A stretch of DNA of 64,000 nt from Immersiella caudata (lineage: Eukaryota; Ascomycota; Sordariomycetes; Sordariales; Lasiosphaeriaceae), in contig JAULSU010000001.1 of NCBI GenBank assembly GCA_030512335.1, positions 4,712,001 to 4,776,000 of the forward strand, given 5' to 3'. Shown here piece after piece: positions 1 through 9,780 of the stretch; within the stretch, counting starts at the first letter, position 1; each line of letters opens with the position of its first letter. A program made the translations under genes and the position numbers. Under the pieces are notes generated by a model. That model ran no database searches. It was not told the DNA's origin and was given only the letters and a program-made list of their open reading frames with translations.

Positions 1-2
1 TG

Positions 3-269
3 AGCCGTAACCTCGGCACAATGCGCAAGGCCAAGGAGGAGAAGCGCAGGGAAGCGCAGGCTGACCCAAGCGATGATATGATTTTGCGCATATTGCGCAT
101 GCGACCTGAGGCGGCAGGTTATCTCAGGGAGAGGCACAGGCAGCGGGAACGCATGGCGGCCACGCAACAGGCGGCCATGATTGTGAGACAGAGTGTTAAT
201 CAGGGATTTGGCTCCGGTCCAGCGTTTGGCGGTGCCTTATATGGAAGAAATAATTTACCGCAGCGGTAG
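3..269 (+). CDS. C-terminal end of an unrecognised protein (5' partial)
   Basis: The frame is open from the left edge (first full codon at 3) to a TAG ending at 269, so this is probably the last exon or last part of a gene that starts outside the window. About 88 residues are visible. They are rich in Arg, Lys, Glu and Gln and look helical up to about residue 55, followed by a Gly/Ser/Asn/Phe-rich tail. I see no motif that gives a function. The first ATG in the frame (21) need not be a real start. An alternative is chance open sequence, but the charged helical composition argues for coding. Confidence 0.45.
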   Translation, partial: SRNLGTMRKAKEEKRREAQADPSDDMILRILRMRPEAAGYLRERHRQRERMAATQQAAMIVRQSVNQGFGSGPAFGGALYGRNNLPQR

Positions 270-1041
270 GGGTTTGCATGATATCAAGGGGATGCTGATT
301 AGGTATGGAAGTTAAGGTGGTCAAATGGGACAGTAAGCAAGCATGGTATGGCCGTTGGGGTGTGGAGCTTCTTTGGCATGGTATCTTTTGAGGTGTCTTA
401 TGATAGCAAGCAGGCAAGCATGTTGCAGCATATGGTCTGGTTTTTCAGAATTTGCAGATGAGTCGGTTTCTGTTCATGTTCACGACCCTCTTCCTGAGTG
501 TGAGATCGGCTTTTGAATTGAGAAAAGGGGCGGGTTTGATGAGGCTTAAATTAAGGGCATTCTACAAGTCTGAAAACATTACCTACCCATTTGAAAAGCC
601 AGCTCGTTACAAAGTCGGACTGAACGTTAGCTGAAACGAGGTTCAAAACGTTTCCAACAGAGTTCTAACATACTTAACTCCCCATGTTTTTCAACTCGTT
701 CAGGACTCCAGTCGAGACCCTCAGTAGACACACAAATTCGTGACGGAGACCCGGGCTGCTGTAATACGACAACGAAAAGGCCAGCTACATGACCATTTCA
801 AGTTACTGGTTCCCAAAACGGCACCGAGCGCTCATGTCTGCCACAAATGATGTCGTTGCGCCTGCGCGGATGGTTGTTGAGAAACGTCGGGCTAGGGGTT
901 AGGGTTATGGCTCAATGTGGGGCACGATAGTGGTGGGGCAAGAATTGCCTGCCGCCGCGATAACGACTTGCAGAGAAGAAAAAAAAACCCAGCTGCTCTG
1001 GTGGTGATGCGCTCCAGGCGAAAGACACACGACCTAGCATC
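270..1041. other. Intergenic stretch: 3' flank of the left gene and UTP18 promoter
   Basis: No convincing gene is seen. The short frames present have no coding character. The one recognisable signal is a TTAGGG-type repeat at 893-907, annotated separately. Confidence 0.6.
893..907 (+). promoter_or_regulatory. Telomere-like TTAGGG double repeat upstream of UTP18
   Basis: The sequence TAGGGGTTAGGGTTA lies about 135 bp before the UTP18 start codon. TTAGGG elements are bound by Tbf1-type factors, which in several ascomycetes act at ribosomal-protein and snoRNA promoters. A role here is inference from position and from the ribosome-biogenesis function of the gene. Confidence 0.4.
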
Positions 1042-2904
1042 ATGTCGTCACGGCACCAAGAAGCGAGCAATTCCTCGAGCGAGTCCTTCAGGGGACTTGA
1101 CGACGAGGACAATGTCTCTGTTGACATGCAGAGCGAGGACGACCACGTTGACGTAAAACTCGACACGGCGCTCAGCAGCGATGAAAAGGATTCCGACGAG
1201 GAGGATCTTGAGCGCTTTGTCCTGGGCGACAAGGCTAGCTTCCGCGACCAGTTGTTTCGGGACGATCTGCTCGACGCAGACTCCACCGCTCTGGTGAAGG
1301 GTGGGCAGGATGCTGAGCAAACCGGGACTGGAAAGGAGGGGATTGATGATGCGGCGCTGTTCATGCTCGACACAGGGAAAGCTGCAGGTGGGGAAGCGCT
1401 GGATCAATTGCCGAACGCTGGCGAAGCTGGGGAGGAGAGAGACGCACCAGCATGGGAGGATAGCGACGACGAACGGCTGACAATATCGCTCGCCAGCGCC
1501 ACGCGGTTGAGGAAGTTGAGAACCACCGAGACGGACGACCTCGTCAGCGGGACGGAATACGCGCGCAGATTACGACAACAATATTTGCGCCTTTACCCCC
1601 TTCCGGAATGGGCGAAAGACGGGACAGAAGGTGGGAAACACACCAAGAGCCGTCGACGGCGGTCTTCGGCGGCCTACGGCGATTCGTCCGATGCCTCGGA
1701 GGAGGATAGCGACGAGGACGAGGACGAGGCCCCCGACTCGGCTGCCCCTCTCGAATCTTTCCTCCGCGACGCCAACTCCTTCAACGGCGCTGGCGCAAGG
1801 AAACGCAGGAAGCTGCGGCCGGAGACAATCGATATCCAGCGGACAAGAGACATTCCCGACTCCCACAAGGCCCCGGTCAGCTCTCTCACCTTCCATCCTC
1901 GCCATCCCATTCTTCTCTCTTCCAGCACGTCCTCCATCATGTATCTGCACCAGTTCGACCCGGCAGCCCATCCCACACCCAACCCCTCGCTGGCATCCGT
2001 CCAAGTCAAGCAAACGGATCTGCGACGAACCGCTTTTGTGGGGCAGGCCGGCGATGAGATTATTTTCGCTGGTCGTCGACGCTACTTCCACAGCTGGAAC
2101 CTCTCTACCGGTATCGTTCGCCGCATATCGCAAATTCAGGGACATCAAAAGGAGCATCGAACTATGGAACACTTCCGCCTCAGCCCGTGCGGGCGATACA
2201 TGGCGCTCGCAGCGTCGTCGCGTAAGGGTGGTGGCCTGGTCAATATCCTCAACGTGAGCACGATGCAATGGATCGCTCAGGCGCGTCTCAACGGCCGCCA
2301 TGGTGTTGCTGATTTTGCGTGGTGGCGCTCAGGTGATGGCCTCACCATCGCCGGTCGTGACGGTCAGGTCACTGAGTGGAGCATGCTCACCAAGCGCACC
2401 ATTGGTGTCTGGCGTGACGAAGGATCCATCGGTGGCACCGTCCTGGCGCTGGGCGGGCGTAACGGCCCCGCCGCGCTGGGCGGCGATCGGTGGGTCGCGG
2501 TTGGGTCTACGAGCGGCATTCTCAACATCTACGACCGGAACAATATGGTGGCAGGCGCGTCATCCATGGCGAAGGAATCGGGAGAGGAGAGTAGCGGTGA
2601 TAAAGAGGAGGAGAAGACTGAGCTCCAGAAGCTCCCAGAGCCGACTCGTGTGTTTGAGCAACTGACAACGCCCATCACAGTGGTGACATTCTCGCCGGGT
2701 GGTCAGCTTATGGCATTTGGGAGTCAACACAAGAAGGACGCATTGCGACTCGTGCATTTGCCCAGCTGCACCGTTTACCGAAACTGGCCGACAGAGCAAA
2801 CGCCTTTAGGGAGAGTTACAACTGTGGCTTTTAGCGCACAGAGCGAGGTCTTGGCCGTGGGCAATGATGCTGGCAAGATTAGGATGTGGGAAATTAGAGA
2901 CTAA
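1042..2904 (+). CDS. UTP18: U3 snoRNP / SSU processome protein Utp18 (WD40)
   Basis: Single-exon gene of 620 residues. The product is a WD40-repeat subunit of the UtpB module of the small-subunit processome, needed in the nucleolus for 18S pre-rRNA cleavage. The N-terminal half is acidic, Ser/Asp/Glu-rich and probably disordered, with clusters such as DEDEDEAPDS near residue 230. A basic RKRRKLRPE stretch follows. The WD40 region runs from about residue 265 to the end, with typical strands such as KAPVSSLTFHPRHPILLSSS and VTTVAFSAQSEVLAVGNDAG, finishing in KIRMWEIRD. Family-typical blocks RTMEHFRLSPCGRYMALA and GRDGQVTEWSM support the name. The ATG at 1042 follows an open promoter region and gives a length close to the yeast protein (594). 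A TTAGGG repeat precedes it. Confidence 0.93.
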   Translation: MSSRHQEASNSSSESFRGLDDEDNVSVDMQSEDDHVDVKLDTALSSDEKDSDEEDLERFVLGDKASFRDQLFRDDLLDADSTALVKGGQDAEQTGTGKEGIDDAALFMLDTGKAAGGEALDQLPNAGEAGEERDAPAWEDSDDERLTISLASATRLRKLRTTETDDLVSGTEYARRLRQQYLRLYPLPEWAKDGTEGGKHTKSRRRRSSAAYGDSSDASEEDSDEDEDEAPDSAAPLESFLRDANSFNGAGARKRRKLRPETIDIQRTRDIPDSHKAPVSSLTFHPRHPILLSSSTSSIMYLHQFDPAAHPTPNPSLASVQVKQTDLRRTAFVGQAGDEIIFAGRRRYFHSWNLSTGIVRRISQIQGHQKEHRTMEHFRLSPCGRYMALAASSRKGGGLVNILNVSTMQWIAQARLNGRHGVADFAWWRSGDGLTIAGRDGQVTEWSMLTKRTIGVWRDEGSIGGTVLALGGRNGPAALGGDRWVAVGSTSGILNIYDRNNMVAGASSMAKESGEESSGDKEEEKTELQKLPEPTRVFEQLTTPITVVTFSPGGQLMAFGSQHKKDALRLVHLPSCTVYRNWPTEQTPLGRVTTVAFSAQSEVLAVGNDAGKIRMWEIRD

Positions 2905-4038
2905 GAGGCATATGGCCATCAATTAGAAAGCAAAGTAATGTGATCAACGTTGAAGTCGCTCTAGTTGGTCAGTGATTTGTTCTCCAGGTTACCTTCAACG
3001 GCTTTGAGCTCTGATTGTCATGATTGGCCAGCCCTGAAGGCAGCCCCAGTTGCTCGGCGTTAGGGGGAAAACAACAAAACAACAGTCTGGATGTGGGGTC
3101 CCCGCCAAGCTACCCAGCTGGCAAAAGACCTGAGGATCCGGGAAACGGCTTCAGGCAACCCTCTCTCCGCCATGCCGATCTCCACCAACCCCCTCACTCT
3201 CCCCTTCCCGGTTTCTGTCTTCAGCACCCTAAAGACTTGGCAAACCACTAATGCGGATCACACTCAATGCATGTCTCTCCGAGAGGTGATGGCAGACCGC
3301 AAAAGAACGCGCCCGATTGATGCTCGCCGAGGTTAGCTGGAAAATGCATTCTGTCACTTCTACGGCCTTCCAACTGGTCCTTGCGATGCAAGTCTGATGG
3401 GGCACTGCATCGGCGATGAGAGGGTTGCTACGCTACTCCTGGACCTAGGTCGAGGAAGTTTTCGAGCTAGAGAACCAGAGCATGTGAGAGCTTCTCGCCC
3501 AACCAGCATCGTCAATGCCCCCTATCTAATTTGCAGCAACGGGTGGTTCGCCTTAGAGGTGAGATGTTCAGCAGACGACTGTCGGATGGGATGGCCAGCA
3601 TCATTGACGTGTCAGGCCATCAACTGGCAATTCTGCGCAAGCGCCATATGGTCTCGGACAGCGGTTGTGTGGGGCCAGCTGCATGCGATTTGCTGCCCCG
3701 TCGGCCACTTGGGCTGCGGCGATTTGTTGCCCAGCTCCTCCCGCCTTGGGCAGGTTGCTGCCCCGCGGTTTGTTTACCTACCTTATCGGCGGTCGTTATG
3801 GGCGGGCGCATGTGCATCTCTGCCATACATGTATGTGAGGTCAAGGTAGGTGTGGACATTGGGCTCTCCCTTTTTTCCCAAGCGCATAATCGGATGGTAG
3901 TTTCATCCTGTGTTTTTATTTCCCATTGTTCTTGCGAAAGGGCTTCTCTTTTCGTGTCATACAAGCCCTGAGGGGCAAGGATCCATCCTGGAACACTGGT
4001 GGAGCAACAAAAAGCTCCTAACCGCGCGTGTGGAACGG
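2905..4038. other. Intergenic stretch between UTP18 and the 4039 gene
   Basis: Holds the UTP18 3' flank and the promoter and leader of the next gene. Open frames here are short and mutually overlapping, without recognisable domains. A loosely repeated TGCTGCCC-type word occurs around 3690-3765. I see no RNA gene. Confidence 0.5.
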
Positions 4039-7000
4039 ATGGCCTGGTGGGACTCAAAGAACAGGCACAGAAGCGTCGGTGCGACTTCTAGGGTTCGTTC
4101 ATCCGTGGCTCTATGTCCTGTTGCTTCTGTGCCTACGCCGCCAGCATCGCCAAAAAACAAAAGAAGACTCGCCCTTGGAGATGCCTTCCCTGTCCTCGAG
4201 CCCCAGCCTCGACGGTCGACGAATATGACCATGGATCAACGACGGGCGCAACTCTCACCTATCTTCGAGGCGCAACCTGCGCTACCCAGCGCGCCGGCCC
4301 TGGTGGTCCATGTTGAGATCCAGTTCACCGATCCCATCATTCGCTCGAGATATACCAGGAGTTATGGGAGCTCTCCTAACTTTACGCCGAGCCCGAAGAT
4401 ATGCAAGGGTCTTTTACGACGCATCGAGCGCTGCTCGGAGGAGTTGCTTACCCGGAAGGACTCTGGCGCGTTGGGCATGCTCAAGGACGGGACCTTTGAG
4501 CGCAAGCCATTGCGCTACGAGATCGCGTTCAGGATATCGACGAGGGAAGGAGGAGAATGGGCGGAGAGGACTTATCGGTCCTACCAGAAACAGCCCCTGA
4601 CAGTCGCCCTTACGAAGGACATCATTGTGGCCAGCCACAGGATAGTCGGGCTATTTCTCCGGCGGCACGACAAAGACTTTCGATGGCTGGATGGGACGGT
4701 TCGCGATGCGAGCATTGAAGGGTCCCAGACAATGTCACCATCAGTGGATGGCCCTCTCAGTTTGCTCTGCGTGCCGCGCTCGCGATTCCTTGAATCCAGC
4801 CAGTCCTTCGAATTCGTGCCGGGCTACACTGTCGAACTCTCATTCCGGAGCCGCGATCCACGACGACCAGTGCCCCTATTTGTAAGGGAGGTTCGGGTGA
4901 ATAGCGAGCAGACAGCTCCTTTGACGCTGTTCCTGAGCGAGCATATACTGTGGCAAGGACTTCAGGCAGCCAATCGACAGCTGGAGCCGAAGAAACGGGA
5001 TTTTGACACCCATCTTGGCCGTTGTCCCGGAAGCGGCTGTCACCACTCGGATGAGGAATCACTAAAAGTTGAGCTCCGAATAACGAACAATCTTGGGCCG
5101 GTCCATGACGACATGAGCCGGACAGTTCATAGCAAGCTTGCGCTCTTCCCCGACATCGACGACTGCGAGAGATTTTTCCAGGGCATCGAAGCAGCCGTAC
5201 GACGCATCCGGGACGAGGCTGATGGGAAGCTCACCGCCCTGAATGACTTTGAACTGCGGATTGTTCAGTTAAAGGGCAGCGGGTGGTCGGTTCATCAGCT
5301 GGCCATGTTCAGCTTGGACTCCTCCGTGTCATATGGGAGGCGCACCATTCAAGCGGCTTTGGACCGCGTCCAGACTGGTATTGCGGATGTCCTGCGTGGC
5401 TTCGACGTGGCTATTCACATCAGTGGGCACAAGCGAGGTCACTTGATCCTTGACAAAGCCATCGTCGCCCATGCGAAGCGTGGTGGACCAAGGGAGGTTT
5501 TCTCTTCGCCCGAGGACGAGCAAAAGATCTTTACTTCGCGGTTGAAGGCCCGTATACAAAAGGACATTGACAAAGTGTTCGAAGACACTTGCTCGATCGA
5601 CGATATCCCCGAAGAGGAGAGACCGGCCACTCCATGCACCGTCGTTGTTGGGGCCGACGCAAGCACGTCTGAGCCCAGCGACTTCGGAAGCCTACCCCCC
5701 ACGCCGATCAAGAACTCACCGAAAGCGCGGGTGCAGCGCATGTTTTCTCTCAGCAGTCGCCGGTCTACTCGAGCAGACACGGAAAGCTTGAGATCGGTCG
5801 GATCCAACAACGACCTTCGGTCTGCTGGTGATGCTTCAGAGAGCCGCAGCAGCAGGGCTTTTTCGGTCGCCTCGGAAGACCTCTCGGAAGGCCCGTCGAT
5901 TCTGTACGAAGAGCGGCCCTCCCCGTATCTCCGGTCACCCATCAAGCCGGGACAGCGCAGGTTTCCTCTAGTTTCCAGGCGATATTCGTCCCGGATCAGC
6001 AACGTCAGCAACGCATCGACGCTGATCGAGGAGTTCCCAGGCGGATTCGAAGACGTGGGCTCGGCCGGTTCAGCGCATGATCCAGATGTGCCGCGGGTGG
6101 AGCTGAGAAATGTCGCTGTAGAGGCTCCAGAAGCGAAGCGGGCCCTCGAAGATGAAAGCGGGCAGGGTCTGCAGAAAAGTGGATTGAAAGAAATTGGTGA
6201 TGCATTGAGTTCAATGACGCGGGGTGAAGCAAAATCTGACGATGTCGATGTGCACGCAAGGATGAACCTGGTCGCAGAGCCCCGAATCAATCTTACCGAC
6301 GGCTCCGTATTCGACGCCGAATGTCAGTCGGGTACAAAAGCAAAATCCCAAGCACGAATGGACACGCCGGAACAGACATTTGAGGATGCCGAAGAGTTTG
6401 CATCGGGCCCGGATCCCGCGCAAATCGCCAATCCCTTCAGCCCAGCACACGACATTCCGAGCCCCGGGATCGAGATCTACTCGACAGCACCGTCAACGCC
6501 GGGACTAAGCTGGGGAGCAGACTCTTCGCCGAGGAACAGCATCTCCGCAACGCCGACCGACCAGCGAACCGTCTCGGGCACCAGCGTGCGAAATTTCGAA
6601 CCCGAGTCTGAGTCCGACGACGCCGACATGGGGGTGGAGGCAACGATAAATGAAGTCTCAGTCTGCAAGTCAGTTGACGACGATAGCAATGCACGCCCGA
6701 TTGTAGGGTTGGCCCAAGTCGGCTGCCATGAAAGCCTCCGAGGCGTCGGGTCGGATGAAGCCGCCGCAGCCGATCGACAATACAACGATGATGCATTAGC
6801 CACAGACCTTTCTTCTTTCACCGATAAACTCGGGGCCGAGCCAAGCCATGAGCCACCCGAGGAGTGTGGCTCACCAGGGGCGGACTCCCCCACCAGCGAC
6901 ATCCGCGAGGCGGCCACGGAACAGAACACAAGCCTCATGTCGGAGACCATTTCGGCTCCGGACACACCCGGAACAGACGAGGCCTTCGGCCCCGCCAATT

Positions 7001-9327
7001 TGTGGAGAATCGTGGCCAGCGACGCGACAGGCGTCGCGGTGCCGGTGCCGGTGCTCGAATTGCAACCGAACTTGAAGCGACAAGTCAACAAGCCTCTCGG
7101 CCCCGTGGACCTATGGGGTATCTTGAAGGGTGATGAGATCTCGGCCCAAGAGGGACCAGTTGCACGAGTCGTGCCTGTCTCGGAGACGATCTCTATCCCA
7201 GAGATTGCGGCACAAGAAGTAACAGAGGGGCCCGCTGCAGGGGATCCCGAACCAAAGGACATTCAGGACGAAGCTGCACTTGAAAACTCCATTGTCGAGG
7301 AGGATGTGCCGGAGCAGACAGTTCAAGAGGAACAAGTTCCACAGCAGTCTGTTCCAAAGGATCACACCTCTGAAGAAGCAGCCCAGGAAGACCCCGCGGC
7401 GGCGAAGAAATCGCTGCCAGAGGAAATTGCTGTTGAAGAACTTGCCCAAGAGGAACTCGTTGCCGAGGTGGTACCCGAGGAAACGGCTCGGGACGTGCCG
7501 GACACGGGTCCTCAGACAGATGCCGTTCCCGAGGCTGCAATTCCCGAAGTAGTGGCTCCAGAGAATACACTCGGGAACGAGGTGGTCGGCCCCGTGAGCT
7601 TGTGGGGGATTCTTCGTGGCAACGAGACAACGACTGCTCCAGAGCCCGAGGTCCAGACCGACAGCAAATGGGTCGTCGTGGAACCTGGGAACTGCACAAG
7701 CATCGAGTCGGCTCAGAGCGAAATAGCCGAAGCCGAAGTGATTCCGGAATCTGCAGACCAGAGACCGGATCCTGTGCAGACCCCCGAGGTACCCGCTGAG
7801 GCTTCTATTGACCAAGAGAAGGCCGATGCCAAATTGCCTGCGGACGAACACAAGGCCGAGAGTGATAGTGAAAACGCCGCTGTGGACACAGTCGAGGTTA
7901 TCAACCATGATTCGGGCGGCGGCGATGGAAATTTGGCTTCGGTCGAGGTCGGTCCCGCGGAGAAAACCCGGGCCCTTAGAATTGAGAGTGCCGAGATTTC
8001 TCTCCCCGAGTCAGTTGCTGTTGCGTCGGAAGTCAGCGAGATTCATGAAGTTGTCGAAGTTACCCCTCAGGACAACACCGTGACCGAGGAGCCCGAAGTT
8101 GCCGACAAGAAAGTTGTCACTGAGACTCAGGATGTCGCTTCCGTCGGAACCACCCCAGGCTCACATGCTGTACTCCCCGTGGTGGAATCGCTAGAGACTG
8201 GCGAGAATGTTGTCGACAATCAGATTGGCGAAGACGATTCTGCCGTGGAGCTGACGACCTCGAACATCAACGAAATCCCGAAATCGACAATTTGCAACGA
8301 CACCGATTCCGTCCAGCAGGAGGATGCGGTTGTCCCTGACACCGCTGAGGAAGCCATCGAGCCAGCGGAGTTTGAGGAACCCAAAGTCGAGGCCCCAGAA
8401 ATCGAAACCCGCGCCCCTGTGGCTGGTGAAGAGGAGACAACTGTGGATTCAGACATTCAACTCACCTCGGGCACTATAACTGCAAAGCCCAGTGACGCCC
8501 ACAAAATTGACATTGAAGTAGCCAAGGAACAAGATACACGCGGGTCACAAATCCATGACGATGCGGCAGGTTTTAAGGGCGATTCTGGGTCCGAGATTGC
8601 AAACCTAGAGCCCGAAGTGTCGGATGACAAACCTGCCGTTGCGCCAGAAATCTCGGTCCAAGACTTCGCGCCAACAGCACCCGAGCATCCGCTTGTCACA
8701 GATGACGTCGCCTTGTCTGACACCGTAGGCGATGTCGGTCAACAAACGCCCGAACCCAAGTCTGACGAGAGCCTTCTAACCAACCGGACCACCCTCAACC
8801 CGACCTATCTTGCTCCCAGCCACGGGCCCTCGCCTCGCACCAGTCTCTCATCCGTCTCCGTGTCGGACTGGTCGGATATTCAGTCCGTCGTCAATACCAG
8901 TCGCGACTCGGTTGATACAGCGTACCGCGCCAGCTATGAGGCGCGTAAGACAGCCATGTGTGCGCAGTCGCCCGAGAGGTGTCAGAGCCGGCCGCAGACG
9001 GCAGGTTTCCTCGGCTTACGCGAGAGTCGCCTCGTTGAGGTCGGCTTACGTGGCGCCCTGGGAGACTCGCGGAGCAGGAGGCTTAGCTTGCCGTTACAGA
9101 ATCTGGAGTCGGTTCAGGATGCCGGTGTCTCGAGTGGTGAGGTGACATTGGTTGAGCCGGCTTCTTCATCGGTTGCCGAGGACAAGTTCAAGAAAACGAA
9201 GACGAAAATCCTGCGGAGCAAGAAGGACGAGGAAGTGAAGGCGGGGGCGCCAGTACTGCCACGCGTTATGATGCTGGTTGCAGGCGTGTTCGCGCTCGGC
9301 AAGGTCTTGAAGGGGCCGTCACATTGA
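4039..9327 (+). CDS. Large low-complexity protein with a conserved N-terminal module and three GPxxLWxI motifs
   Basis: One uninterrupted frame, about 1762 residues from the ATG at 4039. The frame stays open upstream to 3910, and ATGs at 4225 and 4231 are alternative starts. The first ~550 residues look folded, with blocks such as KICKGLLRRIERCSEELLTR, KPLRYEIAFRI and VGLFLRRHDKDFRWLDGTV. The rest is Ser-rich and then a very long acidic Glu/Val/Pro/Ala region, almost certainly disordered. Within it GPANLWRIV, GPVDLWGIL and GPVSLWGIL occur at 6988-7014, 7099-7125 and 7588-7614. The C-terminus has a basic KKTKTKILRSKKDEEVK stretch followed by a short hydrophobic segment (VMMLVAGVFALGKVL), which could be a membrane tail or amphipathic helix. 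Similar large Pezizomycotina proteins are sometimes labelled 'pt repeat family', a name I hold loosely. Function unknown. Confidence 0.85.
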   Translation: MAWWDSKNRHRSVGATSRVRSSVALCPVASVPTPPASPKNKRRLALGDAFPVLEPQPRRSTNMTMDQRRAQLSPIFEAQPALPSAPALVVHVEIQFTDPIIRSRYTRSYGSSPNFTPSPKICKGLLRRIERCSEELLTRKDSGALGMLKDGTFERKPLRYEIAFRISTREGGEWAERTYRSYQKQPLTVALTKDIIVASHRIVGLFLRRHDKDFRWLDGTVRDASIEGSQTMSPSVDGPLSLLCVPRSRFLESSQSFEFVPGYTVELSFRSRDPRRPVPLFVREVRVNSEQTAPLTLFLSEHILWQGLQAANRQLEPKKRDFDTHLGRCPGSGCHHSDEESLKVELRITNNLGPVHDDMSRTVHSKLALFPDIDDCERFFQGIEAAVRRIRDEADGKLTALNDFELRIVQLKGSGWSVHQLAMFSLDSSVSYGRRTIQAALDRVQTGIADVLRGFDVAIHISGHKRGHLILDKAIVAHAKRGGPREVFSSPEDEQKIFTSRLKARIQKDIDKVFEDTCSIDDIPEEERPATPCTVVVGADASTSEPSDFGSLPPTPIKNSPKARVQRMFSLSSRRSTRADTESLRSVGSNNDLRSAGDASESRSSRAFSVASEDLSEGPSILYEERPSPYLRSPIKPGQRRFPLVSRRYSSRISNVSNASTLIEEFPGGFEDVGSAGSAHDPDVPRVELRNVAVEAPEAKRALEDESGQGLQKSGLKEIGDALSSMTRGEAKSDDVDVHARMNLVAEPRINLTDGSVFDAECQSGTKAKSQARMDTPEQTFEDAEEFASGPDPAQIANPFSPAHDIPSPGIEIYSTAPSTPGLSWGADSSPRNSISATPTDQRTVSGTSVRNFEPESESDDADMGVEATINEVSVCKSVDDDSNARPIVGLAQVGCHESLRGVGSDEAAAADRQYNDDALATDLSSFTDKLGAEPSHEPPEECGSPGADSPTSDIREAATEQNTSLMSETISAPDTPGTDEAFGPANLWRIVASDATGVAVPVPVLELQPNLKRQVNKPLGPVDLWGILKGDEISAQEGPVARVVPVSETISIPEIAAQEVTEGPAAGDPEPKDIQDEAALENSIVEEDVPEQTVQEEQVPQQSVPKDHTSEEAAQEDPAAAKKSLPEEIAVEELAQEELVAEVVPEETARDVPDTGPQTDAVPEAAIPEVVAPENTLGNEVVGPVSLWGILRGNETTTAPEPEVQTDSKWVVVEPGNCTSIESAQSEIAEAEVIPESADQRPDPVQTPEVPAEASIDQEKADAKLPADEHKAESDSENAAVDTVEVINHDSGGGDGNLASVEVGPAEKTRALRIESAEISLPESVAVASEVSEIHEVVEVTPQDNTVTEEPEVADKKVVTETQDVASVGTTPGSHAVLPVVESLETGENVVDNQIGEDDSAVELTTSNINEIPKSTICNDTDSVQQEDAVVPDTAEEAIEPAEFEEPKVEAPEIETRAPVAGEEETTVDSDIQLTSGTITAKPSDAHKIDIEVAKEQDTRGSQIHDDAAGFKGDSGSEIANLEPEVSDDKPAVAPEISVQDFAPTAPEHPLVTDDVALSDTVGDVGQQTPEPKSDESLLTNRTTLNPTYLAPSHGPSPRTSLSSVSVSDWSDIQSVVNTSRDSVDTAYRASYEARKTAMCAQSPERCQSRPQTAGFLGLRESRLVEVGLRGALGDSRSRRLSLPLQNLESVQDAGVSSGEVTLVEPASSSVAEDKFKKTKTKILRSKKDEEVKAGAPVLPRVMMLVAGVFALGKVLKGPSH

Positions 9328-9780
9328 GCGAGTGATGAGTGAGACATGATCGTTTGTGGTTTCCAGGGTGGTTTCTTTTAGATGGGTATTTACCTACTTG
9401 CGTCGGTATATATTCTGGGTTGGCGTTTGGGGGGCATCGTATCATGTCATCATTTATAACTGCGGTCGGGAGCCACGGCAAGCATATCAGATCATATCAG
9501 CATCAGAAACACCAGCATCATTGAGAGAGGCGCGTAAAAAAGTATGGAGTCTAAAGCATATTTCAAGATAGGGCGGGTTCTCCAGGACAGATGAAGCAGA
9601 GTGTGTAGGGTGTTTGCATGGAGACATGTTCAGCTCAGTGTTTTCACGAAGTCTCGAAGTGATTTCGCCATGACACAGCACACTAGCAAATAACATTGGA
9701 TATTGCCCAAAGGTGACAATCACCAGCCTTCTGGTTATTGATACACCTATGTTCTGAGTCGACCATCACATATCAACTAC
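9328..9780. other. Convergent intergenic region
   Basis: Short 3'-to-3' gap between the 4039 gene and SEC20. It is AT-richer than its neighbours, as expected for two 3' UTRs. No gene seen. Confidence 0.6.

Noticed and set aside
1570..2301. 243-codon minus-strand frame inside UTP18
   Set aside because: Antisense shadow of the WD40 gene, no recognisable feature.
5439..7262. Long minus-strand frames (283 and 261 codons) opposite the 4039 gene
   Set aside because: They mirror the codon bias of the low-complexity plus-strand gene. Their Ser-rich composition is the antisense image of Glu/Asp/Thr codons and they show no domain.
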